Under the pieces are notes generated by a model, which saw nothing but the letters and a program-made list of their open reading frames with translations, had not been told where the DNA came from and did not search any database. This document shows, in pieces, positions 8,933 through 17,992 of a stretch of DNA of 64,000 bases. Made by a program: the position numbers and the translations under genes. Position 1 is the stretch's first letter. The number at the start of each line of letters is the position of its first letter. This DNA is from Clostridiaceae bacterium (lineage in GTDB: Bacteria; Bacillota; Clostridia; Lachnospirales; Lachnospiraceae), in contig CAJTGI010000003.1 of assembly GCA_910575435.1 (NCBI GenBank), positions 248,001 through 312,000 of the forward strand. The letters are read 5' to 3'.

Positions 8933-10366
8933 ATGAGTAACACAGAAACTTTGTCAGCCAGGGATCGCATTGGCACCCTAGTTGACGAGAATAGTTTTGT
9001 TGAGATCGGTGCCGGAATTACTAAGAGAAGCACGGATTTCAATTTGCAGGAAAAATCAGTGCCGGCAGACGGTGTCATCACCGGATACGGGCTGGTTCAG
9101 AACACCCCTGTCTATATCTATAGCCAGGATGCGTCTGCCCTGGGGGGAGCCGTGGGGGAGATGCATGCGAAGAAGATTGCCCATGTGTATGAATTGGCCA
9201 TGAAGACAGGCGTGCCTGTGGTTGGCCTGATTGACTGCGCCGGCATGAGGCTGCAGGAGTCAACGGATGCCTTGGCTGGCTTTGGCCAGATTTACAGCGC
9301 GAAGGCAAAGGCATCGGGCATCGTTCCTCAAATCAGCGCGATTTTTGGCAACTGTGGCGGCGGCGTGGCCGTGCTCTCTGCCATGAGTGATTTCACGCTG
9401 ATGGAGGAGACGAACGGCAAACTGTTTGTCAATGCGCCGAATACTCTGGACAGCAATTTTGCGGACAAGCTGGACACGGCAAGCGCGGCGTTCCAGAAGG
9501 GCGCATCCAACGTGGACGTGATTGTGGAGGGAGAGGCGGAGCTTCTCGGCAAGGTGAGGGAATTGATTTCCGTTCTGCCGGAGAACAATAATGACACGGC
9601 TTTCTCTGACGAGTGCATGGATGACCTGAACCGCGCAGTGCCTGATTTTGCCGCAGAGGTGGCTGATCCGGCGATGGCGCTGGAAGATTTGAGTGACAAT
9701 CATTTCTTTTTAGAGTTGAAGGCGGGATATGCCAAGGAGATGGTGACAGGATTCCTCTGCTTTGACGGAATGACCGTGGGGGCGGTGGCAAACCGCTTGG
9801 CGGTATTTGACGAGAATGGCAAGGAGGCGGAGAAGTTTGACGGTCGCCTCACCACTGCCGGGTGCGAGAAGGCGGCTGACTTTGTGAAAAAGTGCGATGC
9901 CTTCAATATTCCGGTACTGACCCTCACTAATGTGGAGGGATATGCCACCACGGTGGAAGAGGAAAAGACCATTGCGAAGGCAGGCGCAAAGCTCACTGCC
10001 GCATTTGCCGAGGCGGATGTGCCAAAGGTCAACCTCATCGTGGGCAAGGCATACGGCAGCGCATATATTACGATGAATTCAAAACATATTGGAGCAGATA
10101 TGGTATTTGCTTTGCCGGAGGCAGAAATCGGCATGATGGATGCCAATGTGGCTGCGAAGATTATGTATGGGGAAGAAGAGGGAGCAGATCTGTCTGCCAA
10201 GGCTGCGGAGTTTGCATCCCAGAGCAATACCCAGGCGGCAGCTGCGAGAGGATACGTGGATTCTGTGATTGCGCCGGAAAGTGCCAGAAAGCAGCTTCTG
10301 TATGCATTTGAAATGTTGTTTTCAAAGAGTGAGTATCCCATTGGCAAGAAACATGGAACAATCTAA
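8933..10366 (+). CDS. Biotin-dependent carboxyltransferase, MmdA/12S-like
   Basis: This 477-residue soluble subunit has the acyl-CoA carboxyltransferase (crotonase-like) fold of methylmalonyl-CoA or glutaconyl-CoA decarboxylase alpha and of the 12S transcarboxylase subunit. It moves CO2 between an acyl-CoA and carboxybiotin. Landmarks are SARDRIGTLVDENSFVEIGAG near the start, GLIDCAGMRLQESTDALAGF, FGNCGGGVAVLSAMSDFTLM, and a second-half motif KAYGSAYITMNSKHIGADM. It is somewhat shorter than typical MmdA (about 510). GGAGGT ends 6 bases before the chosen ATG; the longest frame starts 36 bases earlier without a site. It is first in a five-gene operon. The acyl-CoA substrate is not decided by sequence. 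Confidence 0.8.
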   Translation: MSNTETLSARDRIGTLVDENSFVEIGAGITKRSTDFNLQEKSVPADGVITGYGLVQNTPVYIYSQDASALGGAVGEMHAKKIAHVYELAMKTGVPVVGLIDCAGMRLQESTDALAGFGQIYSAKAKASGIVPQISAIFGNCGGGVAVLSAMSDFTLMEETNGKLFVNAPNTLDSNFADKLDTASAAFQKGASNVDVIVEGEAELLGKVRELISVLPENNNDTAFSDECMDDLNRAVPDFAAEVADPAMALEDLSDNHFFLELKAGYAKEMVTGFLCFDGMTVGAVANRLAVFDENGKEAEKFDGRLTTAGCEKAADFVKKCDAFNIPVLTLTNVEGYATTVEEEKTIAKAGAKLTAAFAEADVPKVNLIVGKAYGSAYITMNSKHIGADMVFALPEAEIGMMDANVAAKIMYGEEEGADLSAKAAEFASQSNTQAAAARGYVDSVIAPESARKQLLYAFEMLFSKSEYPIGKKHGTI

Positions 10367-10380
10367 GTAAGGAGAGGCAT

Positions 10381-11088
10381 ATGAAGAAGAGAATAGCGTG
10401 TATGCTCTGTGTGATCTCCTGCCTGATGCTGATGGTGGGATGCACCCTGACTAAGGTGAATGAAAATCTGGATGAATCCAAACTCAAGGAAAATGCCCAG
10501 GCATTTGTCGAGCAGTGGTTTTCTTATGATTTTAGCGGGATGGCAGAGCAGTATTCCAGCCAGCTGACAGAGGAGCAGGTGGCAGAGTATAAGAATTATG
10601 CCAAGATGCAGAAAAAGCATGGTGCCATGAAGAAGATGGAAAAGACGGATTACTCCTTGGCATCAGATACGGCATCAGTGGCAGTGACAGTGTCTACAGA
10701 GAAGAGCAACAAACTTGTATTCACTGTGACATACGACAAAAAAGGAGAGGTGACCGACTGGAAGGTGGAGAACTATCAGTCCATCGGAAGCATTATGGGC
10801 AGGGCGGGGCTGAATACCGTGATGTGCATGTCCATCGTTTTCCTGGTGCTGATCTTCATTGCCCTGCTAATCAGCTGCTTCAAATTGATTGGCGGTACCC
10901 AGAGTGGCGGCAAGAAGGCAGAGCCGGCACAAGAGGCTGTCCCGGCACCGGCACCGATTCCGGCGGTAGAGGAAGACTTGACGGATGATTTGGAACTGGT
11001 GGCAGTGATTACTGCGGCCATTGCGGCGGCAGAGGAGACGGAGTGCGCAGATGGCCTGATGGTTCGCTCCATCGTGCGTTGTTCGTAA
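10381..11088 (+). CDS. Lipoprotein-OadG fusion, decarboxylase gamma-like subunit
   Basis: This 235-residue protein appears to be the gamma (OadG-like) membrane subunit that joins the pump to the carboxyltransferase. Residues 1-22 look like a lipoprotein signal ending in the lipobox LMVGC. Residues 30-135 form an extracellular DUF3887-like domain (FVEQWFSYDFSGMAEQYSSQ, then beta-strands). Residues about 148-168 are one membrane helix, followed by an Ala/Pro-rich linker and the C-terminal LVAVITAAIAAAEE and MVRSIVR motifs shared by OadG proteins. Ordinary OadG is about 80-120 residues and starts with the helix, so the front half is an added secreted domain. It lies 14 bases after the carboxyltransferase with AGGAGAGG before the ATG. 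Confidence 0.75.
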   Translation: MKKRIACMLCVISCLMLMVGCTLTKVNENLDESKLKENAQAFVEQWFSYDFSGMAEQYSSQLTEEQVAEYKNYAKMQKKHGAMKKMEKTDYSLASDTASVAVTVSTEKSNKLVFTVTYDKKGEVTDWKVENYQSIGSIMGRAGLNTVMCMSIVFLVLIFIALLISCFKLIGGTQSGGKKAEPAQEAVPAPAPIPAVEEDLTDDLELVAVITAAIAAAEETECADGLMVRSIVRCS

Positions 11089-11197
11089 ATGATTATGATA
11101 ATGTGAGTGCGTGCTGCTGAAAATGGCGGTGAATAAGTGCTTATGCCGAATCAGCGGCATGGTTGGAAATATGAGATTTAGAAAGGTGGATGAAACA

Positions 11198-11566
11198 ATG
11201 AAGAATTACACGATTACCGTAAATGGTACTGTATATGATGTCACAGTGGAAGAGGGCACAGGAAGCGGCGCAGCTGCACCGGCGGCTTCTGCGCCAAAGG
11301 CAGCGCCGAAGGCGGCACCTAAGGCAGCGCCGGCTGCTGGCGGGGCTGCAGGGGCAGTGAAGGTAAATGCCCCCATGCCGGGCAAGATCTTATCTGTCAA
11401 GGCAAGCGCAGGCCAGGCGGTGAAGAAGGGCGATGTCCTGATGATTCTTGAGGCAATGAAGATGGAGAATGAGGTGGTGGCTCCCCAGGATGGCACCATT
11501 GCCAGCGTCAACGTGGCAGCGGGAGATTCTGTGGAAGCCGGAGCAGTGCTGGCATCTTTAAACTAA
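11198..11566 (+). CDS. Biotin carboxyl carrier protein of decarboxylase
   Basis: This 122-residue carrier shuttles carboxybiotin between the two carboxyltransferases and the membrane pump. An N-terminal segment (MKNYTITVNGTVYDVTVEEG) is followed by a flexible Ala/Pro/Lys linker with repeated APKA units (residues 28-47). A C-terminal biotinyl domain carries the EAMKM motif with the biotinylated lysine at about residue 88. AAAGGTGG lies 8 bases before the ATG; the longer frame to 11111 has no support. It is the 1.3S/MmdC equivalent of the operon and needs a biotin ligase encoded elsewhere. Confidence 0.9.
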   Translation: MKNYTITVNGTVYDVTVEEGTGSGAAAPAASAPKAAPKAAPKAAPAAGGAAGAVKVNAPMPGKILSVKASAGQAVKKGDVLMILEAMKMENEVVAPQDGTIASVNVAAGDSVEAGAVLASLN

Positions 11567-11582
11567 TTAGGAGGGATTAACT

Positions 11583-12731
11583 TTGGATTATGTAATCACA
11601 ACGATACAGAACCTGATGGGTCAGACGGCCTTTGCCAATATCACCCTTGGCAATTACCTGATGATTCTGGTGGGTTGTATCTTCTTGTATTTGGCTATTA
11701 AAAAAGGTTATGAGCCATTGCTGTTAATTCCGATTGCCTTCGGCATGATTCTGGTAAATATCTATCCGGATATCATAGCGAGTCCTGAGGATACCTCCAA
11801 TGGCGTGGGTGGCTTGTTGTATTATTTCTATCAGCTGGACGAGTGGAGCATCCTTCCCTCCCTGATATTCATGGGCGTGGGGGCTATGACGGATTTTCGC
11901 CCGCTGATTGCCAATCCTGCCAGCTTCCTTTTGGGGGCGGCAGCGCAGTTTGGCATTTTCTCCGCATACCTGATTGCAATTCTTCTGGGTTTCAATGACA
12001 AGGCGGCGGCGGCAATTTCCATTATCGGCGGGGCGGACGGCCCTACCTCCATCTTCCTCTGCGGCAAGTTGAAGCAGACGGAGTATATGGGGCCCATTGC
12101 GGTGGCGGCATATTCCTATATGTCTCTGGTGCCCATTATCCAGCCTCCCATCATGAAGCTTTTCACTACGAAGGAGGAGCGGGAGATTAAGATGGAGCAG
12201 CTTCGTCCGGTGTCAAAGCTGGAAGCGATTTTATTCCCCATCATCGTGACGATCGTGGTATGTTTGATTCTGCCCACTACGGCACCGCTGGTTGGCATGC
12301 TGATGCTGGGTAATTTGTTCAAGGAGTCTGGCGTGGTAAAGCAGCTGGCAGAGACGGCTTCCAATGCGCTGATGTATATCGTGGTAATCCTGCTGGGTAC
12401 TTCCGTGGGCGCTACCACCAGTGCGGAGGCTTTCCTGAAGGTGACCACATTGAAGATCGTGGCTCTTGGATTGGTGGCATTCGCCGTGGGTACGGCGGCT
12501 GGCGTGCTCTTTGGCAAGTTGATGTGCAAGGTGACGGGAGGCAAGATCAATCCGCTGATTGGCTCGGCTGGCGTGTCTGCGGTGCCGATGGCGGCCAGGG
12601 TTTCCCAGAAGGTGGGCTCGGAAGCAGATCCGACCAACTTCCTGCTGATGCATGCCATGGGGCCGAATGTGGCTGGCGTGATTGGAACGGCGGTTGCCGC
12701 AGGCGTGTTTATGGCCATATTTGGCATATAA
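11583..12731 (+). CDS. Na+-translocating decarboxylase beta subunit
   Basis: This 382-residue polytopic membrane protein decarboxylates carboxybiotin and couples the free energy to Na+ export. The family-defining motif [10 protein letters not shown] (near residue 150) holds the Na+-site aspartate. The C-terminal [13 protein letters not shown] and [12 protein letters not shown] segments are also conserved in OadB, MmdB and GcdB. Length is typical. Translation probably starts at TTG 11583, since AGGAGG lies 8 bases upstream; the next ATG (11616) would lose the first residues. It is fourth in the operon and is followed by two hairpins before the 5S gene. Confidence 0.92.
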   Translation: MDYVITTIQNLMGQTAFANITLGNYLMILVGCIFLYLAIKKGYEPLLLIPIAFGMILVNIYPDIIASPEDTSNGVGGLLYYFYQLDEWSILPSLIFMGVGAMTDFRPLIANPASFLLGAAAQFGIFSAYLIAILLGFNDKAAAAISIIGGADGPTSIFLCGKLKQTEYMGPIAVAAYSYMSLVPIIQPPIMKLFTTKEEREIKMEQLRPVSKLEAILFPIIVTIVVCLILPTTAPLVGMLMLGNLFKESGVVKQLAETASNALMYIVVILLGTSVGATTSAEAFLKVTTLKIVALGLVAFAVGTAAGVLFGKLMCKVTGGKINPLIGSAGVSAVPMAARVSQKVGSEADPTNFLLMHAMGPNVAGVIGTAVAAGVFMAIFGI

Positions 12732-12795
12732 AAAAGGTGCAAAGTTTTGCCAGGCTCAAAAATACCTCGCCAGGCAAAGCTACGGTTGCATCTCT

Positions 12796-12823
12796 GAAGA
12801 ATTTGCAAGCAAATTCTTCTTTT
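12796..12823 (+). terminator. Hairpin inside the decarboxylase operon
   Basis: GAAGAATTTG (12796-12805) pairs perfectly with CAAATTCTTC (12810-12819) over CAAG and is followed by TTTTG. A second imperfect stem (TTTGCC-A-GGC with GCC-A-GGCAAA) precedes it at about 12755-12780. It looks like a partial terminator that could lower expression of the last gene relative to the beta subunit. Confidence 0.5.
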
Positions 12824-12879
12824 GAAGTGATGAAAATTTGAAGGCATTGTGCCGGATGCCCGGCAAAAAGGAGGAACAT

Positions 12880-14286
12880 ATGGCTGAAAAGAAACCTGTA
12901 AAGATTACGGAGACCATACTTCGTGATGCGCATCAGTCTTTGATTGCTACGCGTATGACAACAGAGCAGATGCTTCCGATTGTAGATAAAATGGACAAGG
13001 TAGGCTACCATGCTGTGGAGTGCTGGGGTGGCGCTACTTTTGATGCCTCTCTTCGCTTCCTGAAGGAGGATCCTTGGGAGAGACTTCGCAAGCTGAAGGC
13101 GGGCTTTAAGAATACCAAGTTGCAGATGCTTTTCCGCGGCCAGAATATTCTTGGCTATAACCACTATGCAGATGACGTGGTGGAGTATTTCGTGCAGAAA
13201 TCCATCGCTAATGGAATTGACATCATTCGCATCTTTGACTGCCTGAATGATATCAGGAATCTGGAGACGGCAGTGAAGGCTGCCAATAAGGAAAATGGGC
13301 ATGCCCAGATTGCTCTTTCCTACACTCTTGGGGATGCTTACACCCTGGATTACTGGAAGGATATGGCAAAGCGCATTGAGGATCTTGGCGCCAAGTCTCT
13401 GTGCATTAAGGATATGGCTGGACTTTTAGTTCCTGTCAAGGCTACAGAACTGGTACAGGCACTGAAAGAGTCCGTGAAGATTCCCATTGACCTGCATACC
13501 CATTACACTTCCGGCGTTGCTGCCATGACTTATATGAAGGCGGTGGAGGCAGGCTGCGATATTATTGACACTGCCATGAGCCCATTCTCCATGGGAACCA
13601 GCCAGCCAGCCACAGAGGTTATGGTGGAAGCATTTAAGGGAACGCCTTATGATACCGGCCTGGATCAGGATAAATTGGCTGAAATTGCCGATTACTTCCG
13701 TCCTATGCGGGAGGAGGCATTGAAGAGCGGCCTCATGAATACCAAGGTGCTGGGCGTGAATATCCAGACCCTGCGCTACCAGGTGCCTGGCGGCATGCTG
13801 AGCAACTTAGTGTCCCAGCTCAAGGAAATGGGCCAGGAGGACAAGTATGAGCAGGTGCTGGAGGAGGTGCCGAGAGTGCGCAAGGACTTCGGCGAGCCGC
13901 CGCTGGTTACCCCTTCCTCCCAGATCGTGGGTACCCAGGCAGTGCTGAACGTGGTATCTGGGGAGAGGTATAAGATGGTGACCAAGGAGTCCAAGAAACT
14001 TCTCTCCGGACAGTTCGGACAGACGGTAAAGCCTTTTGATGCGGAAGTGCAGAAGAAGTGCATTGGCGATGAGAAGGCAATTACTTGCCGTCCTGCGGAC
14101 CTGATCAAGCCTCAGCTGGCTGATTTGGAGAAAGAGATGGCGCAGTACAAGCAGCAGGATGAGGATGTGCTGTCCTATGCCCTCTTCCCCCAGGTTGCCA
14201 CGGAGTTTTTCAAGTACCGGGAGGCGCAGCAGAACAAGGTGGATGCCGGCGCGGCAGACAAGGAGAGCAAGGCGTATCCGGTGTAA
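12880..14286 (+). CDS. Oxaloacetate decarboxylase alpha / pyruvate carboxylase B (5S-like)
   Basis: This 468-residue carboxyltransferase moves CO2 between oxaloacetate or pyruvate and carboxybiotin. It has the HMGL-like TIM barrel with the metal-site motif ILRDAHQS near residue 13 and the IRIFDCLND, CIKDMAGLL and DLHTHYTSG segments. The PYC_OADA domain follows (VLGVNIQTLRYQVPGGMLSN). No biotinyl domain is attached at its C-terminus; the separate carrier at 11198 fills that role. Length matches the transcarboxylase 5S subunit. AAAGGAGG precedes the ATG at 12880, and the frame upstream of that (to 12838) is not likely coding. It is the last gene of the operon, before a strong terminator. Confidence 0.88.
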   Translation: MAEKKPVKITETILRDAHQSLIATRMTTEQMLPIVDKMDKVGYHAVECWGGATFDASLRFLKEDPWERLRKLKAGFKNTKLQMLFRGQNILGYNHYADDVVEYFVQKSIANGIDIIRIFDCLNDIRNLETAVKAANKENGHAQIALSYTLGDAYTLDYWKDMAKRIEDLGAKSLCIKDMAGLLVPVKATELVQALKESVKIPIDLHTHYTSGVAAMTYMKAVEAGCDIIDTAMSPFSMGTSQPATEVMVEAFKGTPYDTGLDQDKLAEIADYFRPMREEALKSGLMNTKVLGVNIQTLRYQVPGGMLSNLVSQLKEMGQEDKYEQVLEEVPRVRKDFGEPPLVTPSSQIVGTQAVLNVVSGERYKMVTKESKKLLSGQFGQTVKPFDAEVQKKCIGDEKAITCRPADLIKPQLADLEKEMAQYKQQDEDVLSYALFPQVATEFFKYREAQQNKVDAGAADKESKAYPV

Positions 14287-14337
14287 AAAAGGTGAAAATA
14301 CCGAGATTTTTCCTATATAGTAAAAAGGAGAAATAAA

Positions 14338-14406
14338 ATGAGATGCCCCCGGCAGAGATGCAGGGGGCATTTTCGTCTTATAGAGTGCGTCTGGTGGAGT
14401 GAGTGA
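14338..14406 (+). CDS. Possible 22-residue leader-like peptide
   Basis: An ATG at 14338 is preceded by AAAAAGGAG with 7-base spacing, one of the best ribosome sites in the window. It opens a 22-codon frame ending at TGA 14404. The frame runs through the operon terminator hairpin. The peptide is rich in Arg and Cys and resembles nothing I know. It may be chance, since a terminator overlies it. Confidence 0.25.
   Translation: MRCPRQRCRGHFRLIECVWWSE
14343..14379 (+). terminator. Terminator of the decarboxylase operon
   Basis: ATGCCCCC (14343-14350) pairs with GGGGGCAT (14363-14370), a very stable stem followed by TTTCGTCTT. It separates the operon from the convergent oxidoreductase gene. Confidence 0.85.
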
Positions 14407-14410
14407 GGCG

Positions 14411-15379
14411 TTACTTGGACACTGGCACAGACTGGAGCACCCTGTCAATCCATTTTGCGGCATCCAGGGTCATCTCATGGGGGCAGACAGAACTTTCTAT
14501 CTCTCCTTTTGCGATGCAGCGGATGACCTCTTCTGCCTCGTACACGAATCCATTTTCCAATCCTCCCTCAAAACTGTCGATAATCTCATCTCCATGGTCG
14601 TAAAGGAATGCCTTGTTGCCGTAGTGAATCTTGGGGAGACGGATATAGCCCTCCTCGCCGTAAATAAGCACATCTTCCGGAAGTTTCGTGGTGAAGGAGC
14701 ACTGGATGTTGGCAAAGCAGTTTTCCAGCCGGAGGTTTAGGCTGGAGATATCGTCCACGCCTGTGGGATACCGAGCCATCATGGGTTGGATATCCAGGAT
14801 GTTCTGGTTCACCAGATAGGGTAGCAGTTCTAAGGGATAGATGCCGATATCGTAGAGTGCGCCGCCGCCCAGCTCTGGCAGGAAGAGCCTTTTGCTGTAT
14901 ACTTTGTCCGCCTTCCAGCCGATGGTGGCCTGCATCAGGTTGACCTTGCCAATTCTGCCCTCCGCAATCCAGTTTCGCGCCGTGACAGTCTTAGGTAGGA
15001 ATCGGCTCCACATGGCCTCCATGAGGAAGAGGTTCTTTTCTCTCGCCAGGGCGCAGACTTCTCTGGCCTCCTCGTAACTTTGCACCAGGGATTTCTCGCA
15101 GACTACATGCTTTCCCGCCCTGAGGCACTGCAGGATATTCTCGTAGTGGGCGTTGGTGGTGGTGGCGATATAGATGGCATCAATGCGGGAGTCGGAGAGC
15201 AATTCCTCATAATTGCCGTAGTAGGCATCCAGTCCCTCCTGTTCTGCCCAGGCTTTTGCCCGCTCTAAGCTTTTGCTTGCCACGGCGATGACTTCCCCGT
15301 CGGCAGTCTGCCGTACCGCATCTAGAAATTTCCGGGCGATATCCCCGGCACCTAATATTCCAAAACGTATCATAGACAT
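14411..15379 (-). CDS. Gfo/Idh/MocA family NAD(P)-dependent oxidoreductase
   Basis: This 322-residue cytosolic dehydrogenase has an N-terminal Rossmann fold (RFGILGAGDIARKF) and the C-terminal alpha/beta domain of the Gfo/Idh/MocA family. Members oxidise or reduce sugars, inositols or trans-dihydrodiols. The usual EKP motif reads CEKSL here, keeping the catalytic-region lysine but changing the proline. The pattern GGGALYDIGIYPLELLPYL fits the dihydrodiol dehydrogenase-like branch. Two start ATGs lie 6 bases apart after AAAGGAAG. A plausible promoter lies at 15421-15449. The substrate is unknown and neighbours give no pathway context. Confidence 0.85.
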   Translation of the reverse strand: MSMIRFGILGAGDIARKFLDAVRQTADGEVIAVASKSLERAKAWAEQEGLDAYYGNYEELLSDSRIDAIYIATTTNAHYENILQCLRAGKHVVCEKSLVQSYEEAREVCALAREKNLFLMEAMWSRFLPKTVTARNWIAEGRIGKVNLMQATIGWKADKVYSKRLFLPELGGGALYDIGIYPLELLPYLVNQNILDIQPMMARYPTGVDDISSLNLRLENCFANIQCSFTTKLPEDVLIYGEEGYIRLPKIHYGNKAFLYDHGDEIIDSFEGGLENGFVYEAEEVIRCIAKGEIESSVCPHEMTLDAAKWIDRVLQSVPVSK

Positions 15380-15420
15380 TCTTCCTTTCTTTGCTGTATT
15401 GAAAACTTCGCACCTTTTTC

Positions 15421-15449
15421 ATTTCATCAAATTTCTTTTGAAAAGTCAA
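15421..15449 (-). promoter_or_regulatory. Candidate promoter of the oxidoreductase gene
   Basis: On the minus strand TTGACT and TGAAAT are spaced 17 nt apart, about 40 bases upstream of the start. The -35 is good and the -10 is weak. Confidence 0.4.
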
Positions 15450-15604
15450 GGCGAAATTCCTTTTTCCCCAGACTTTCAAGGGCAATAGCTATTATTAGAA
15501 ATGATCAGACTTGAGTGGCGATGGCGGCTAATTCTCTAAATTCATGCCATTGCATAGTGAAACATATGGCATTTCTTGGTGAGTGACTATATCTTATATA
15601 TCAC

Positions 15605-15633
15605 TTGTAAAATGGAATCGAAACTATTATAAT
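15605..15633 (+). promoter_or_regulatory. Promoter of the NYN/PIN gene
   Basis: TTGTAA and a consensus TATAAT are 17 nt apart. The rest of the gene-free stretch 15380-15760 holds a short ATGCCA/TGGCAT inverted repeat near 15545-15575 and nothing else that I recognise. Confidence 0.7.
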
Positions 15634-15760
15634 AAAGACAAGTGGTAAAGTCAGCAGGGGGCGGTTTCCTTTCCAGGCATGAAGTTCTCCAGGCTGAAAT
15701 GACAATTTGCGGAATTGGGCAGAGATCAGCCACGTTTCACGGGCAGAAAAGAGGGTTTGG

Positions 15761-16438
15761 ATGCTATTTTTGATTGATTACGAGAATGTGGGGAATGCAG
15801 GGATGAAAGGCTGCGAGTATTTGGATGCCAGGGATCATGTGATTATCTTTTATAGTGAAGCCAGGAAGAATGTGGAGCGGAGGGTGATGGAGGCAATCTC
15901 CTCCTGCGGGTGCGTTTTCGAGGTTTGCAAGCTGTGCCAGGCAGGGAAGAATGCATTGGATTTTTACATCGTTTCCCGGCTGGGCGAATTGATTGGCGGC
16001 GGCTATGATGGGAGCGCGGTGATTGTCAGCCAGGATGGGGGATTCCGCGCTGTCCGGGATTACTGGGAGAAGAGGGCCAAGCACAGGAGGCGCATGTACC
16101 TTGCCCCCAGCATTGAGGATGGCATCGTGACCTGCGATGAGAAGAATGCCCGTACCAGCGAGTTGAAACGGTTGCGGGAAACCCTTAATATCGGTGGGTA
16201 TTATTGTCTATATACGGAGAAGATTCGCATCAGGTCGATTCTGGAAAAGCTTTTCGAGGGAACGGAGTATGAGGATGTGACAGATGAAATCCAGAGTTTG
16301 ATTCAGGGAAAGGAAAAGACGCCCAAAATCATTTACCTGGGCAGCCTGCATCGGTTTGGCAGGAAGCATGGGCTGGAAATCTACCAAAAGCTGAGGGAGT
16401 GCGAGGAACTGCGCCCCAAAGGGACTGCTGAGAAATGA
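15761..16438 (+). CDS. PIN-like/NYN domain protein
   Basis: This 225-residue protein begins with FLIDYENVGNAG, the metal-site motif of PIN-like NYN nuclease domains. It continues with ALDFYIVSRLG and VIVSQDGGFRAVRDYW, the second acidic cluster. Such domains act as RNases, though many members are uncharacterised. The second half, after residue 125, is basic and has no recognised fold. ATG 15761 with GAGGG 5 bases upstream is preferred over a TTG at 15707. It stands alone behind its own promoter and precedes rarA. Confidence 0.7.
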   Translation: MLFLIDYENVGNAGMKGCEYLDARDHVIIFYSEARKNVERRVMEAISSCGCVFEVCKLCQAGKNALDFYIVSRLGELIGGGYDGSAVIVSQDGGFRAVRDYWEKRAKHRRRMYLAPSIEDGIVTCDEKNARTSELKRLRETLNIGGYYCLYTEKIRIRSILEKLFEGTEYEDVTDEIQSLIQGKEKTPKIIYLGSLHRFGRKHGLEIYQKLRECEELRPKGTAEK

Positions 16439-16507
16439 TTTTGATCAGTCTTAAGTAAGATGGGTAGGATTTGGGAAAAGGAGTATTTGAGATAGAGAGG
16501 ATAGGAT

Positions 16508-17842
16508 ATGGAACAGCTAAGCTTGTTTGACAATCGGGAGAGGACGGCGCCCTTGGCCAGCCGTTTGCGTCCGGATACCCTGGAGGAGTATGTGGGGCAG
16601 GGGCATCTGGTTGGAAAGGGGAAGCTTCTCCGGCGGCTGATCGAGGAGGATCAGATTTCTTCTATGATATTCTGGGGTCCTCCCGGGGTGGGGAAGACCA
16701 CCCTGGCAAGGATCATTGCGGAGAGGACGAAGGCGGAGTTTCTGGAGTTCAGCGCAGTGTCCAGCGGAATCAAGGAGATTAAGGATGTGATGGTGCAGGC
16801 GGAGCAAAAGCGGAAGATGGGGTTGCGTACCCTGCTCTTTGCCGACGAGATCCACCGCTTTAACAAGGCCCAGCAGGATGCCTTCCTCCCCTTTGTGGAG
16901 AAGGGCAGCATCATCCTGGTGGGCGCCACTACGGAGAATCCTTCTTTCGAATTGAATTCCGCCTTGCTGTCCCGCTGCAAGGTATTTATCCTGAAGGCAC
17001 TGGGAGAGGAGGATTTGGAGCGGCTGTTGTCCCATGCCCTGGAGAGCCCCAAGGGATTGGGGAATATGCGGATTGCCATCGGGGAGGAGCATCTGGGGGC
17101 TATCGCCCGGTTTGCCAACGGAGACGCCAGGACGGCACTGAATACTCTGGAGATGGCAGTGTTTAACGGCAGGATGGATGAGGAGGGCGTGCTGCGGGTG
17201 GAGGAGGATGTGCTGGCCCAGTGCATGAATCGGCGTTCCCTGCTGTACGATAAGAATGGGGAGGAGCATTACAATCTCATCTCTGCCCTGCACAAATCCA
17301 TGCGCAATAGCGACCCGGATGCGGCGGTGTACTGGATGTACCGCATGCTGGATGGCGGGGAGGATCCGCTCTACATTGCCAGACGGCTGGTGCGGTTTGC
17401 CAGCGAGGACGTGGGGATGGCGGATTCCCAGGCTCTGCAGCTGGCGGTGGCGGCATACCAGGCATGCCATTTCCTGGGAATGCCGGAGTGCGACGTGCAT
17501 TTGGCACATGCGGTGGTGTATCTTTCCATGGCACCTAAATCCAACGCCCTGTACGTGGCTTGCGAGGACTGCAAGGCGGATATCAAGGAACTTCCTGCGG
17601 AGCCGGTGCCCCTGCACATCTGCAATGCGCCCACGGAAATGATGCGGGATCTGGATTACGGAAAGGGCTATATCTATGCCCATGATACGGAGGAGAAGCT
17701 GGCCAGGATGGAGTGTCTTCCGGAGGTGCTGGCGGGAAAGCGGTATTACCGACCCGGCGGTCAGGGAAAGGAACAGCAGGTGAAGGAGCGGCTGAAGGAG
17801 ATATTGGAATGGAAACATGCTGATGGGAAGGGCGGACAGTGA
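16508..17842 (+). CDS. rarA: Replication-associated recombination protein RarA (MgsA)
   Basis: This 444-residue AAA+ ATPase acts at stalled replication forks, related to clamp loaders and RuvB. Walker A is GPPGVGKT at residues 57-64, Walker B is LFADEIHRF near 110-118, and sensor 1 is GATTENPSFE. The C-terminal MgsA tetramerisation domain is present, with the signature YWMYRMLDGGEDPLYIARRL and the terminal DYGKGYIYAHD. The N-terminal QLSLFDN resembles a clamp- or SSB-contact peptide of the family. GAGG lies before the ATG. Nothing unusual is seen. Confidence 0.93.
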   Translation: MEQLSLFDNRERTAPLASRLRPDTLEEYVGQGHLVGKGKLLRRLIEEDQISSMIFWGPPGVGKTTLARIIAERTKAEFLEFSAVSSGIKEIKDVMVQAEQKRKMGLRTLLFADEIHRFNKAQQDAFLPFVEKGSIILVGATTENPSFELNSALLSRCKVFILKALGEEDLERLLSHALESPKGLGNMRIAIGEEHLGAIARFANGDARTALNTLEMAVFNGRMDEEGVLRVEEDVLAQCMNRRSLLYDKNGEEHYNLISALHKSMRNSDPDAAVYWMYRMLDGGEDPLYIARRLVRFASEDVGMADSQALQLAVAAYQACHFLGMPECDVHLAHAVVYLSMAPKSNALYVACEDCKADIKELPAEPVPLHICNAPTEMMRDLDYGKGYIYAHDTEEKLARMECLPEVLAGKRYYRPGGQGKEQQVKERLKEILEWKHADGKGGQ

Positions 17843-17992
17843 TGTCAGACTGGGAAGCCTTTGGAACTGCGCCATGCAATATAGGGAATAGCGTGGGATG
17901 ATAAATTGCGAACAACGATACGGATAAAAAAATAGTGTCGCACCAATCTCGCCCACATAGAATAGTATAAATACTTAAAAAAGGGAAGTATT

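Noticed and set aside
16517-17956. A 479-codon open frame on the minus strand
   Set aside because: Antisense to rarA, low-complexity His/Leu/Gln-rich product, no ribosome site and no recognised domain.
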